64,000 nt of DNA from Vesta saturnalis (Eukaryota > Arthropoda > Insecta > Coleoptera > Lampyridae): assembly GCA_036346205.1 (NCBI GenBank), contig JARFJB010001976.1:11337001-11401000 (forward strand). The letters run 5' to 3'. Shown piece after piece: positions 39,101 through 48,960 of the stretch (position 1 is its first letter; each line of letters begins with the position of its first letter). The translations under genes were made by a program, and so were the position numbers. A model generated the notes under the pieces. It saw only the letters and a list, made by a program, of their open reading frames with translations, was not told the DNA's origin and did no database searches.

Positions 39101-40333
39101 GATTGTGATGTTCAATCGGGATGATGGAAACGAGAGTAGAGTATTTACTCTGCAAGGTGAAATCGTGGCTGGAGGACGAGCTGGTATATCTGGGTAGAAT
39201 GTTTACTGCAGACGATACAGTGGAGGGCGAGACTGGAGGAAGGGTCAATGCTGGGAGGAAAGTGATTGAAAGTATGTGGACGATAATGAGAGAAGAAAGT
39301 ATAAGCCTAACTGCGAAACGAGCAATCTATAATGGTGTGTTTGTCCAATCAGTACTGTATGGAAGTGAGTGATGGATATGTCAAAAAAGCACGAAAAAAA
39401 AATAAATGCCGTGGGTATAAGATTCCTGAGAAGCGTGTGTGATAAAACGAGAAGGGACAAGTTAAAGAATGAATGCATAATGAAGGAGTGTGGCGAGGAA
39501 AAGACGATTATGGATATATATAAAAGTAGTACATTACGTTGATTTGGTCACATTGAGAGAATGAACAACACAAGATTAACGAAGCCAATATATGTGGATG
39601 AGGTTAGAGGTAAGGCCATGCCTGATAGGCCGCGTAAAACTTGGCTGAATGTAGTAGAATGCATGATAAAGGAAAGAAAGGTAAGGAGTTTTAAAAATAA
39701 AAAGCCAAGTCTTGCGGAAGCTAAGGAGGTGTGCGGAGATAGGAAAGCATGGAGAAAGATTGAGAATAAAAAATAAATGAGAGGCAGGGATTGTTTTGCC
39801 TACCCCCTAAGGGAATGGCGTGAAGGTGAGGTTAAGTTATGTTAAGTTAAGTCCTTATTATGAATCCTAACATCTTCAGGGATAAATTAACTCTATTTTC
39901 AAGATGAACTGAGAAATGAGTAAAAATAGTTTTGACACATAAAGTGCAACTATTATTTATATAGGTACCAGGTTTTCCATTATTATAATTTAAATTATCA
40001 AATATAGTTAATAATCTTCAATAATGATAAAAGACATACTCACCCAAAAAATGACTAATGGCATAATTGCAAACGTGAGTCAGTTCATCAAAATTTGTGT
40101 GATAAATTAATTCAATACATTCAACAAACACAAATATTCCAGTAAAGATCAAAGCACATATTGAATAAATTTTATATCCAAGACTTTCTTTTTTAGCCAA
40201 AACATCTATCCCTAAAAATCTTAATGAAGATACCTGCAATATTTAAGATAGAAATAATATAATAAAACATATTTATACGTGCATGAAATTTAAAATAAAA
40301 GTCGGGTAACTCGTATTCTTCTACTTTAGTCAT
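25498..40333 (-). CDS. Odorant receptor (insect 7tm_6 family)
   Basis: Minus-strand exons, in order: 40333-40325 (tentative, MTK), 40233-40044, 26660-26506, 26456-26179, 26128-25915, 25866-25606 and 25554-25498. All junctions from 40044 on are in phase with GT/AG sites, giving about 384 residues plus the start. Features of insect odorant receptors include SSLRFLGIDVL at the N-terminus, several hydrophobic membrane segments, ISIIAQASAQLKILENAL, LKDTIYNHHYEIL, the C-terminal TQVFLYCWWGNEMTLANESL, TAGKFAPLSLETYKG and the end GSFSYFMVLRQVNAK. Such proteins form odour-gated ion channels with Orco in the dendrites of olfactory neurons. Exon 40044 joins 26660 over an intron of about 13.4 kb filled with transposons; the phase (1) and the reading frame support the join. 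The first exon is uncertain: a longer candidate starting MTKVEEYELPDFYFKFH is one base out of phase. No stop or frameshift is seen, so the gene is probably functional. Confidence 0.88.
26712..26767. repeat. (TA)n microsatellite in the receptor intron
   Basis: About 56 bp of TA repeats just upstream of the 26660 exon. Confidence 0.95.
26768..28834. other. Intron sequence, short GGCACC repeats only
   Basis: Near 26790-26950 the motif TGGCACC/TGGCACT recurs five or so times. No gene was recognised in the rest. Confidence 0.35.
28835..29221 (+). mobile_element. LINE C-terminal fragment with poly(A) tail
   Basis: The 3' end of a non-LTR retrotransposon. It reads LYYRYYNGYCAGELHSLMPS, then FARNTRFAHSHH, TFFYTASN and, after a frameshift, PSSCFPLTYNMKKFKVAVHR, which is the typical C-terminal end of several LINE clades. 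It is followed by a short 3' UTR (CTTTAGCACGATAGGCC) and an A tail at 29207-29221. It lies in the large odorant receptor intron, on the opposite strand. The 5' part is missing. Confidence 0.7.
29222..29699. repeat. Intron, contains a dispersed repeat shared with 63160-63275
   Basis: At 29515-29640 the sequence GTAAGTGTAAGGT...TTGACGTCTTATATCG...ATTTCCACTGCAGTTAG closely follows 63160-63275 in order and spacing. No coding part is seen. Confidence 0.45.
29700..30760 (+). pseudogene. Penelope-like retroelement fragment (RT and GIY-YIG)
   Basis: The reverse transcriptase part reads GTPMGSPLSPIIA, then HFLKKYADDIICAV, and after a stop FTVETETNGVVPLLDTRL. At 30370-30573 a GIY-YIG endonuclease domain reads VIYQIPCIYCTEVYIGH, followed by QWLRNRVTQHRSDY. 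RT followed by a C-terminal GIY-YIG nuclease defines canonical Penelope-like elements. The YADD catalytic motif is intact but stops (29911) and frameshifts break the gene, and the N-terminal half is missing. It sits in the odorant receptor intron. Confidence 0.85.
30857..30891 (-). ncRNA. Hammerhead-ribozyme-like motif in the PLE terminal region
   Basis: On the minus strand the order is CCTGAGGA, then TGGCAAA-TGAGAC-TTTGCC as a stem-loop, then GAAACGTC. This fits the hammerhead core CUGANGA - stem II - GAAA - UH cleavage site, with stem III reduced to ACGU, as in the minimal hammerheads described for Penelope-like elements, which are thought to need a dimer to cut. Stem I shows only three clear base pairs next to the core (AAC/GTT). 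Confidence 0.6.
30971..31170. repeat. 9-bp minisatellite (ACTGCTTTC)n
   Basis: About 20 units with mostly exact ACTGCTTTC copies in the middle and variants at both ends. The 9-bp period keeps frames open on both strands, giving artificial KAV or FTA repeat proteins. Confidence 0.95.
31511..36017. other. Odorant receptor intron, no gene recognised
   Basis: About 4.5 kb, T-rich on this strand from about 32.2 kb. One segment at 32335-32430 (AAGATAACTG.AAGTGTTATC) resembles 62365-62460. All frames are short and without family features. Confidence 0.35.
36018..36107. repeat. (AT)n(GT)n compound microsatellite
   Basis: About 34 bp AT repeats followed by about 56 bp GT repeats. Confidence 0.95.
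36130..38283 (+). pseudogene. LINE fragment, copy 1 (endonuclease to RT)
   Basis: Begins inside the endonuclease domain (NTSFKHKN, TWQRSESKSMIDLI, GSDHSLVVS), continues through a linker of about 155 codons (36357-36821) and a reverse transcriptase with many defects (IVPLYKGK, LLNVPGKVF, LLLYADDTVLLSDS near 37690). The copy ends near 38283 in RLTKQIYVG, where the second copy reads RLTKPIYVDEV. Stops and frameshifts are frequent. RTE-like or a related clade of 'endonuclease-reverse transcriptase' LINEs; the clade is not certain. Located in the odorant receptor intron. Confidence 0.8.
38334..39850 (+). pseudogene. LINE fragment, copy 2 (RT to 3' end)
   Basis: A second copy of the same LINE, starting in the RT domain (LLNVCLMYRKVPRDW, SAIIVPLYKGKG) about 50 bp after copy 1 ends. 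It keeps FGRILIDRGRE, GVRQGCVMSPWLFN and NSDDTVLLSDS, where YADD has become NSDD while both aspartates remain. The C-terminal part runs to IENKK (39776). The 3' end shows short GTTAAGTTA repeats (39830-39850), the tandem tail expected of RTE-type elements. It is less damaged than copy 1 in places but still frameshifted. Confidence 0.8.
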
Positions 40334-40970
40334 ATTGGCTTCTTACAAATAATTACAAAAAGTTACAATCCTGTTTTTATAAGAAAATGTCGCTGAGATT
40401 TAGCAGCTGCTTTTAAAAGTTTCTAACTTTAATATGAGCAAGTGTGTAATTTCACGTTCATGCATATGTAAGTGAAAAAAGTTTGTATCACTTACTGTTT
40501 TTAAATTCTAAATCGATCATTTAAATTTTTTTGCGTTTTCTTTCAGAAAATATTTATGTAGTAAAATGATTCATAATACAACAAAAAATATTAAAATACC
40601 AGTCTTGGTACTATCAAGTCATCCGGTGACTTCAAAGAGGAATTATGAACGTAAATAATTACAACTTATGTAGGGGAGACTGTTGTACATTGAACCAATT
40701 TTACAAATAAGCTTCTTACTGAGATATACGAAAGATTAGGAATTTTTTGTGGCACGGTGTAGTTGTCCGTAATTCTTCATACAAATGACTATTTTCCTAT
40801 TAATCTACAATTAAAGGAAATAGGGGGAATCCCACTGCCAAAATCGTTATAAAAATTTGATAGAGGCACCATCCGCCATTTTGTTTTTTATGACGTCACC
40901 CTTGGGACACCTTTGGTCGCGACTTTTTTATATGCCCACGTGGGGATCGTATTTTTTTCACCTGAGAATA
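40334..40970. other. Upstream region of the odorant receptor
   Basis: Probably carries the promoter and 5' UTR of the minus-strand receptor gene; no motif could be assigned. Confidence 0.3.
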
Positions 40971-41510
40971 AAAAGATGTTATTTAATCTGTTATTAATAT
41001 TTATTAGGGTTGTTTTTATCAAAGGAGATTGCATAATTGTTATTAGAAATATTATTACATTTTTTCGAGTCCCATGTACAGATTGTGACCTAATTTATTT
41101 ATACATTGGGGGTTGCATTCTAATAAGGGACCCTAGTCCTTTAAGACGGGAATCTGTTCGCGGGATTCGCCCCTGTCATAAAAATTTCATTCCAGTAATG
41201 GGGAAGAATTAATAGATAAGACATGTAAAGATGACAAGTGTTTTCATAATAAAAAGATGTTATTTAATCTATTATTAATATTTATTGGGGTTGTTTTGAT
41301 TTTTATCAAGGATATAAAAACCTAGTCCTTAAAGGATGATGTTCTATGCAATCTTTAAGACTGCATTTAAGCGCTAGCTCAATTTTTTTCAATATCTGAG
41401 GTTAGCATATTGTATTTATGACTATTACAAGGTGTTTTCGTAATAGGGTTTATTATAAAGGAGGCTGCATAATTGTTATTAAAATATTATTACATTTCTA
41501 TAGGACCTAT
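40971..41510 (+). repeat. Partial R1-like repeats with internal duplication
   Basis: AAAAAGATGTTATTTAATCT with TATTAATATTTATT occurs at 40972 and again at 41250. GGAG.TTGCATAATTGTTATTA occurs at 41025 and 41470 and matches the R1 block GGAGGTTGCATAATTATCC. Confidence 0.5.
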
Positions 41511-41621
41511 TTTATTTTACAATATATTTATTTTGCCATGAGAAAGTCACCTTCAACATTATGGATAATTAAAAATGAGTAATTAAGTTGCCATGCTTTA
41601 AACGATTTCTACCTTGAGAGC

Positions 41622-41960
41622 GTTAAATTATGTGTACAAGGTCTAAGCAGAAATAAAATGCATTAATACGATAAATGGTTACACATATGCATTATAGTCT
41701 ATTTTACGCTTCATTGTGTACTCCCTCTAATAGTGCTATCAATTAAAAGTAAAATATTGAAGGTCGACTGCTAAATTATATGCTCAAGGTTTAAGTGGAA
41801 AATAAAATTACATTAATGCCTTAGTTAATAAACATATTAATTAAAAGTGAATATTGAAGGTTGACAGTTAAAATTATATGTACAAGGTCTAAGCAGAAAA
41901 TAAATGAATTAAATGGTTACACATATGCATTACAGTTGTTTGTTTTACGCTTTATTGTAT
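41622..41960. repeat. About three tandem units of ~110 bp
   Basis: TTAAATTATGTGTACAAGGT with CTAAGCAGAAA recurs near 41625, 41770 (variant) and 41868; GGTTACACATATGCATTA recurs near 41677 and 41911. A short decayed satellite. Confidence 0.65.
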
Positions 41961-42414
41961 GTTTTATTTTAGGGATGACTTTTTTAAAATCAATTGAATC
42001 ACTTTTAACACCTAGATTAAATTACGTAAGAATGATTATTGACATGGGGTGTCATACTCTCTTTAAAAAAACAGTAAAATATATTCATAGCCATAAAGCT
42101 TATAATACAGATTAACTACTCTTTATTTATATAGATCAGGGTCTCAAAAAGGTGCTACGTCTAACAGTAAATTATCGAAAACATCCATAATCTCCTATGT
42201 TAAATATTAGTGTGAAGACATATTCGGCAGTCAAGACTTTTGGGATGGGTGCACTTTCCCTTATGTTCAAAATTAGGGGCAGCGTAAATGAACCTATTTG
42301 GATCTTCATAGAGAACATCACTACCAGCATCAACTTCACGGTTTTCATCTTGAGCGGTTATATAGTTTATTAAGAAGCAAAACAGCTAATTTCCCTATAC
42401 CACCTTGAAATATA

Positions 42415-44735
42415 ACATAAGTATTCAATTCCTCTACATCGCAACATCTTTCTTGAGATTATCCAATTCCTAATCAGTAGCACGTTTTCTAATACACAAG
42501 ACAGCATCTTCAATATAGCGGTGTATACGCCGAAAAATTGTCTTGTGTCTTTTTCTTCTTTAAGCTATATGTTGCCTCTATACAGGATATAAGCTCTATC
42601 TTTGCTGAATTACCTCTGTCAAAAAAGGGATTATAATCAAGTTAAGTATACCAGCATCTTATTAGAACACTATCTTTTTAATCCTCGTATTTTTACCGAC
42701 AAGGGTCTGCCAAGCCATGCTGTCACATAAGACGGCTTTACATACAGGTTCTGACTCGGCTGAACTGTCCAAAAGGGATTTTAAATTTATAAAATGTACG
42801 CCCAGGAGAGATATTAGAGTGTTGCTACAGAAAACAAAACACCACATCTACGGCGATAAATTTACTCGAGGCATGTACATTGCGAATAAAATTTTTTTTC
42901 GAGTTATGGTGGATTGGTCTTTGTGTTATGCAATCTTCAAGTAATCACAGTAATAGATACAACTACATACTAGTGGTTATCGGGATGTTTAGCAAGAGGA
43001 TTTGGATATGAGTTCTTATTAAGAAGACCGTCGCTCTCGAGAACAAGTTGTGAAGCCCTATAACTGTCTTATAAGTTAGCATTAGAACCCCTTATTAGAA
43101 TACAAACTCAAATTTACCGTCAAGGGGCTAGGATAAGAGGCGCAGCCCCCGTTGTTTGATTTGATCCAGGTTGATCGGTTGGTTGAGGCCCAGATGCATA
43201 CGTCTTACCTTAAAAGCTAGTGTTAGACCCCTTATTCCAAATTTCCCACCATAACCATTACAGGGACCTGTATGTCCTTTTAAAATATACCGCTAGGTGG
43301 CGACAGCTATATTACAAAAAACATTCGTTAGTCTATACACAAGTAGATGGCGTTATTAACAAATTCAAAATTTGAGCTCGTGGAGCACGACAAGGGGCGA
43401 AGGTCGGAAAACAGGTTCCGAGACCCTATACGTGTCTTACAAGTTAGCATTAGGGCCTCTTATTATAATACTAATTCAAATTTACAGCCAAAAGTGTAAA
43501 GCCCCGACAGTAAGTTGCGAAGTCATACACCTGTCTTACAAGTTACCATTTGGTCGGCTTATTAAAATGCCAGTTCAAATTACTCTCAATAAGCAATCAG
43601 AACACTTAACTACAAATTCAAATTTCCTACCAAGGCTGCGAAGCCCCCAAAGCAAGTTACGAAGTCCTATACCTGTTTTGTAAGTTAGCGTTAGGCCCTC
43701 ATTTGAATACAGGTTCATATTTGCCCTCATAGATGGCGCCACAAACAAATTCAAATTTTTGGCACAAGGGCGAAGTCCTGACAGTAAGTTGCTAAGCCAT
43801 AACCTGCAGAGACTTAAATACAAATTCAAATTTTCCGCCAATGCGGCGTCGACAATGGGCAGAGCCCCGAGAACAAGTTGTGCAGCCCTACACTTGCCTT
43901 ACAAGTTAACATTAGCCCCCTTATTATAATACAAATTCAAATTTTCCGCCAAGGGTACCACGACAATACACGAAGGCCCACGAACAAGTTCCGATCACAA
44001 GGGACGAAGACCCGAGAACAGGTTGCAACGCCCTACACCTGACGGTTATTTTCGGGGAGGGTTAGAGTAGGGGGTCACCGAAACAGTCTTCACCTATATG
44101 AAGAAGTTTATCGATTTCCTTAAAAACAACGGTAAATGTTTTCAGATGCGGCTGTCTTCGTTTTAAGAACTCATATCCTCTTGTTAGACATCCCGATCGC
44201 ATATCACAAAGATCAGTCCACCATAAGCCGGAAAGAAATTTTACTCGCAATGTACGTGCCCGAGTAAATTTCTCGCTGTAGATTTATGTGTGGTGTGCAC
44301 TTTTTTGTTTTCTGTAGCAACACTATAATATCTCTCCTGGGGTACATTTTATAAATCTAAAATCCTTTTTGGACAGTTCAGCTGAGACAGAACCTGTATG
44401 TAAAGCCGTCTTATGTGATAGCATGACATGGCAGACCTTTATCGGTAAAAGTTCGAGGATTAAAAAGATAGTGTTCTAATAACAGGCTGGTATACTTAAT
44501 TTGATTATAAACCCGTTTTTGCCAGAGGTAATTCAGCGAAGATAGAGCTTGTATCCTGTATAGAGGCAAAATCTAGCTTAAAAAGAAGACACAAGACATT
44601 TTTTTGGCGTATACACCGCTATACTGAAGATGCTCTCTTGTGTATTAGAAACCATGCTATTGATCAAGAATTGGATAATCTGAAGAAAGATGTATGCGGT
44701 ACAGCTTCAGGGTGAAGAAGAATTGAAAACAATGT
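42415..44735. mobile_element. Large inverted repeat around ~110-bp tandem repeats
   Basis: Left arm 42415-43018 and right arm 44165-44735 are inverted copies. Both encode, in the same minus/plus relation, matching peptide segments (SSAE.EPVCKAVLCDSM, then GK..RIKKIVF), which suggests descent from a real protein although the coding strand is uncertain. Beyond the left arm, the minus strand at 42350-42210 reads VDAGSDVLYEDPNRFIYAAP. The spacer 43019-44164 is mostly degenerate tandem repeats. Stops are present in both copies. No terminal motif or target duplication was found. Confidence 0.65.
43020..44065. repeat. ~110-bp degenerate tandem repeats (family S)
   Basis: Units share GAGAACAAGTTGCGAAGCCC, TACACCTGTCTTACAAGTTA, GCATTAGGCCCCTTATTA and CAAATTCAAATTTTCCGCCA in that order. 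About eight units of varying completeness are seen. The same unit occurs about three times at 61119-61460. Confidence 0.75.
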
Positions 44736-45120
44736 GTTTAGTATTGATCAAAGCATTCAGTTAAATTTTGGTGCTACAACAAGAATGAAAAAAATTTGCT
44801 TCGATATTGGAGGACATGATTCATTTCATTTTATTCTTCTTATACCTTCTTCGGGAATACACTAATAGTTTAGGTATCTGCCATGGCTATATACACAGCG
44901 TATGCTTTTTGCATTTGGTGTTTCATAGGTATATTTCTTACGCAATATATACGTTACCATAATGAACGTAACTACTCAGAAAAAAGGTAACTTTCTAGAG
45001 ACACATCCAAGAAAAAAATTTAATTCTCCTTGAAGTAAATAATGCGTTTTTTTTCTTTTTGTTAGTATGCTCATGCTTATGATTAGATACTTATTTTAGC
45101 TTATCTAGATGTTGTGCGTA
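44736..45120. other. Intergenic, nothing recognised
   Basis: May contain further decayed sequence of the inverted-repeat element (plus-strand pieces such as GGHDSFHFIL); no gene is supported. Confidence 0.3.
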
Positions 45121-48100
45121 GACTGGTCAGGCCTCCTCTTAGCCCTGGTCATTCGTTCTTGTTGGTGTTGCGTTGTTTTGTGTAACTGTATAGCTTACAA
45201 TCATGAGGTGTGATTACTTTTGGTGTTAAAAAAAAAAAAAAAGATTTAGATTTATTTGAATATTTCTGCCAATTGATTTAAGTGTGGGTGTTGTTCAGTT
45301 GGGTGTAGCTTGTTGTGTGCGGTTAATCCGATTCGTTTTCCGGCATGATGCTGCTAGGTCGTCATCAAATAGACGAGGGGATGCGGAGGGCATAAGGAAT
45401 ATTGTCTAGGAATTCTTCTATCTCCTCGAGGAGGTCGATAGTCAGGGAATTGTGTTAGGATCTTGGGAGAGGGGTTTTTCCGTGGGAATTGAGGAAATCT
45501 GTAATTGTAGGAAGTGGTAAGGATCTCTCTCGCTGGGATTCTTTTGAGTACAAAGTTTCTTTGTAATGTCTGTATTCTGTGTGTGATGGGTGGTATGTTT
45601 CCGTGTAGTATTATGAGGGCATTAGGGTACCTCCAAGGTAACCTGTGTATGCGTCTAAGCATTCTGCGTTTACAGGAAGCGATATAGGAGAGGTGATTAG
45701 GGTTCACGTTCGTGTATATGGGCGGAGGGCGGCCAGTAGGTTTGCTCGGTTTCTTATCCTGTTTAGTGTTCTGTGTACATCGGGGAGTCAATTGAGGGTT
45801 CTAGTAAAGAGGATTCCTAAATAGGTGACTTGTTGGAGTGGGAGTTTTCCTTGATTCTGGGTGAAGGAAACATTGCTATTGGCTAGCTTTGGGAACTTAT
45901 CTCCGGTGTAGTTAGGATGTCGGAAGATGATTTTTTTTGTTTTGGTGGGATTTACGGAGATTATCCGCCCAAAGGGCGTTGTCACCCCCAAACTGCGCAA
46001 TGGCTACTCCTAGTTGTGTGACTTCGAGGATGTCGGATGCGAAGATAGTGTAAAGGCGACTAAGGCAAAACCTTGTGGTTCGCCTGCTGTAGGTTAAACA
46101 GGATCGGAGAAGTTTGGAGAAGGGGTCGGGTATGTTGAGGATACGGATCTTGTGTAGGAGACCGGTGTGCCAGACCCTGTGAAATGCAAGATTGTATTGC
46201 TCGTGATTGAAAGCTCTGGTGGTTTCCGTAAGCCGCTTCAACAAGGAATCGTGACACGTTCGGTTGGGACGGAAGGGATTGGCTGTTGGAAGCATTTTTC
46301 GATTTGGTTATCATGACGATGAGGTCCATTTCCAGTCCGTCGGGAAGTAGGATAGGGTTCAGCATTTGCCTTAATGTCGTCATAGGGCTAGGTCGGGTAA
46401 GTGCTGGAGGATTTTATGATCTAGGCCGTCATGACCTGAGGCTGAATTTCTTCCTTTTTTAAAGTACGCATTGACCTGGGCGGTAGTGATGGAGGCATAG
46501 AAGGGATTCTCGATATCGAGTTGGATTTCGGGAAGGTCAAGAGTACGGAATTCTTCAAGGCGACTCTCAAGGAGTGTCTTGAACTGATTGTGGATCGGAA
46601 AATGGATTGGAGGTGGAGACCAAAGAGTCGGCCTTTCTTTGGTCGGAGGAGATATTAGGTTGCCCTATGGATCGGTTAGGTGCTACTTAGGGTTTACCTT
46701 CCTTCTGGTCTAAACTGTTGCCAGAAGAGCTTCTAGTTTCTATAGTCTAGCTGGCAGGTGGCTTTGATCCAAGAGTCTTCTGCGTGTTTGCTTGCTTCTC
46801 GCCTGAATAAGGCGTTAAGGCGATTGTATTCGGTTTTGAAATCCGAATCCTTGGATCGCGGTAATTGACGATAAATTCATCCTTTCTCTTTGATCCAGTT
46901 CATGATGTGCCGTGGGAGCGGTTTGGGCGAAATGTCGATGTTTTTCAAAGAGACTGAGATATCGAAAGCTTCCGTAATTACGTAAGTTAGGCCTCTAATG
47001 GCTTTCACGAAATCTTGGGTCGTTAGAAGATTGGGTATTGGAAGGTTGTTGAAGATGTGTTCGGGGAACACATTCCAGTCTGCTTTCGAAAAATCTTTTA
47101 TGATGGTATATTGAGGAGGTGCTGGGGGGCTGGACAAAATGAAGTTTTGACCAGTAGTGGTAGTTGATCTGTGATCGTGGTGCCTAAAAAGCACTCACGG
47201 TCGAGATAGTGTGTTATGTGATCTGAGGCAATGATATGGTCTATTATTGAGGTACCTAGACGTTCCAGATATGTTGGCCGTGGCCGTGTGTTAGCGACTC
47301 GCAACTGTAACAAAGCTTGAAATCACCTAGAATGACTGCATTAGAGAGTCTGGAGGCGTAAATTAAAAGGTCAGCGGATGGGGTGTTGTGGCAGGGCGCG
47401 TTATGTAGCAGAAAAAGTCGATCGGGGTGGAAAGGTGCATCGTTACAACAACGCGTCTGTGACGCTGTAGGTGCGCAGAAAGTTGAGAGGGAGTGGAAGG
47501 AAGCAATTTTTAATTACTAGGGCGGTTCCGTCATGGAAAGAATGTGTATGTTGTGTTCGTGTTAGAGGTTTTTAAGTAGGGGGCGTTTCCGACAAACACC
47601 CCTGGCATTAACGGTCCCTGCTAGGATATCGATTTGGGAGGGATTTAAGGATTGGATACTGGGATTACGGAAGTAGGAAGTAAGATCGGGATAGCGAGCC
47701 TAGGACACGAATGACCCTATTTCGCCAGTCGGGAATCATGCTGAGAAGGGTGTGGGTGAGGACATGTAGGAAGCTTTTATTGGAGAGGGACTCGGTGTCG
47801 GGAATGGGTTTAAGGTGGCGCTGTATCTTCCGAGTCGGAATACAGGATTGGTTTAAGGATTGCCATCTTCGACAGGGAACTGGGAGGTTCCCGCCGCTTA
47901 CGACATTTAAATGAGTAGGAAGTATGTGCTTCTCCGCTATTGTTACACTTTGTGATAGCGGAAGATTTACAGGAAGAGGATCTGTGGCTTTTTCCACAGT
48001 TGGGGCAACGGATGGAGCGGGTAGAACACTGCTCAGCGGTATGCCCTACCTGAGTGCAGGTAGCGTAATACCTGGGGAGAGATTGTTGGATAAGGTAGGG

Positions 48101-48647
48101 TTCGCGACGGTAGTTCCGTCCGAATATAATGACACCGCGTGCGGGGAGGAAGTCGAGAGTGGTTTTGAAAGGGCGATGACGCGAATAGGGATGTCGGGGT
48201 GTTCGTGGCCTTAGAGGCGATCTAAATGACTTTGCTCACGTGTGGAAATCGATCGCACCCCGGATCTCTTCGGCTAGGATGTCTTTATCTACGTGACAAA
48301 TCACGCTGGAAAAGGAGTGGAGTTGGAGGAACGGGGACCAGATAGTTGGGAAAGGGTCACGATGGGATCAACAAAGTGGTGTCGCAGCCTAAGCTGTGTA
48401 CCATCCGACAAGGGAGAGTAGTTCTCTAAAAGACAGGTGTGGTTATGGTTGAATGTTAAGTTCAACCAGAGAAGGTTAAGAGAGTTTAAGGAGTTGTACA
48501 GGGTTTTCTGGGTGGTGAGGGTTTTGGGGATATTGCGAATGCAATATCTCGAGGATTGAGGGCGGGTAGGATTAGTATTTGAAGAAGCGGATGTTGGAAT
48601 GACGGCAGGTATAGGTGGCTGGGCGGATGTAGGTAGCAGAGCGGGTT

Positions 48648-48670
48648 TGTGTGTGTGTGTGTGTGTGTGT
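48648..48670. repeat. (GT)n microsatellite
   Basis: Short GT run within the LINE ORF1 region. Confidence 0.9.
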
Positions 48671-48822
48671 GATGGTTTAGTGGGTTTGTGTGTAGATTAT
48701 GTGAAGGCGGTGGAACGTGTAAACATGTAGGAGTGTGTGGATGAGGTGGATATGGATGCTGCATTTGACTGGGAATGGGTGCGTGTTCTTGAGGATGGTG
48801 CTGGCGTGGCGAGGGTATGTGC

Positions 48823-48823
<1 letters not shown>

Positions 48824-48871
<48 letters not shown>
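48824..48871. repeat. (GT)n microsatellite
   Basis: About 48 bp of GT repeats; on the minus strand it extends the ORF1 start as a His-Thr tract. Confidence 0.95.
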
Positions 48872-48873
<2 letters not shown>

Positions 48874-48960
48874 GGTGTAGGTGGACGGATGGCGTCGGGG
48901 GCTTGGGATTTAATCGCACGGTGGCGATTGTGCTTCACGATTAAGACTTGTTCGTATAAA

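Larger units (their letters stand above)
45121..48960 (-). pseudogene. Jockey-like LINE, nearly full length but decayed
   Basis: On the minus strand, from right to left: an ORF1 with a Pro/Thr/His-rich start (48938-48486), then CCHC knuckles at about 48060-47910, including a clean C-x2-C-x4-H-x4-C (CPNCGKSHRSSSC) with degenerate neighbours; an endonuclease end (ERLGTSIIDHIIASD, then TDQLPLLV) near 47250; and reverse transcriptase parts (AFHRVWHTGLLHKIRIL, SRRTTRFCLS) near 46150, then VTYLGILFTRTLN near 45800 and RRMLRRIHRLPWRYPN near 45650. A gag-like protein with CCHC knuckles followed by EN-RT is typical of the Jockey group. Frameshifts and stops are present throughout. Confidence 0.8.

Noticed and set aside
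47711..48214. Plus-strand frames of 67 and 96 codons
   Set aside because: Shadows of the minus-strand LINE ORF1 with CCHC knuckles.
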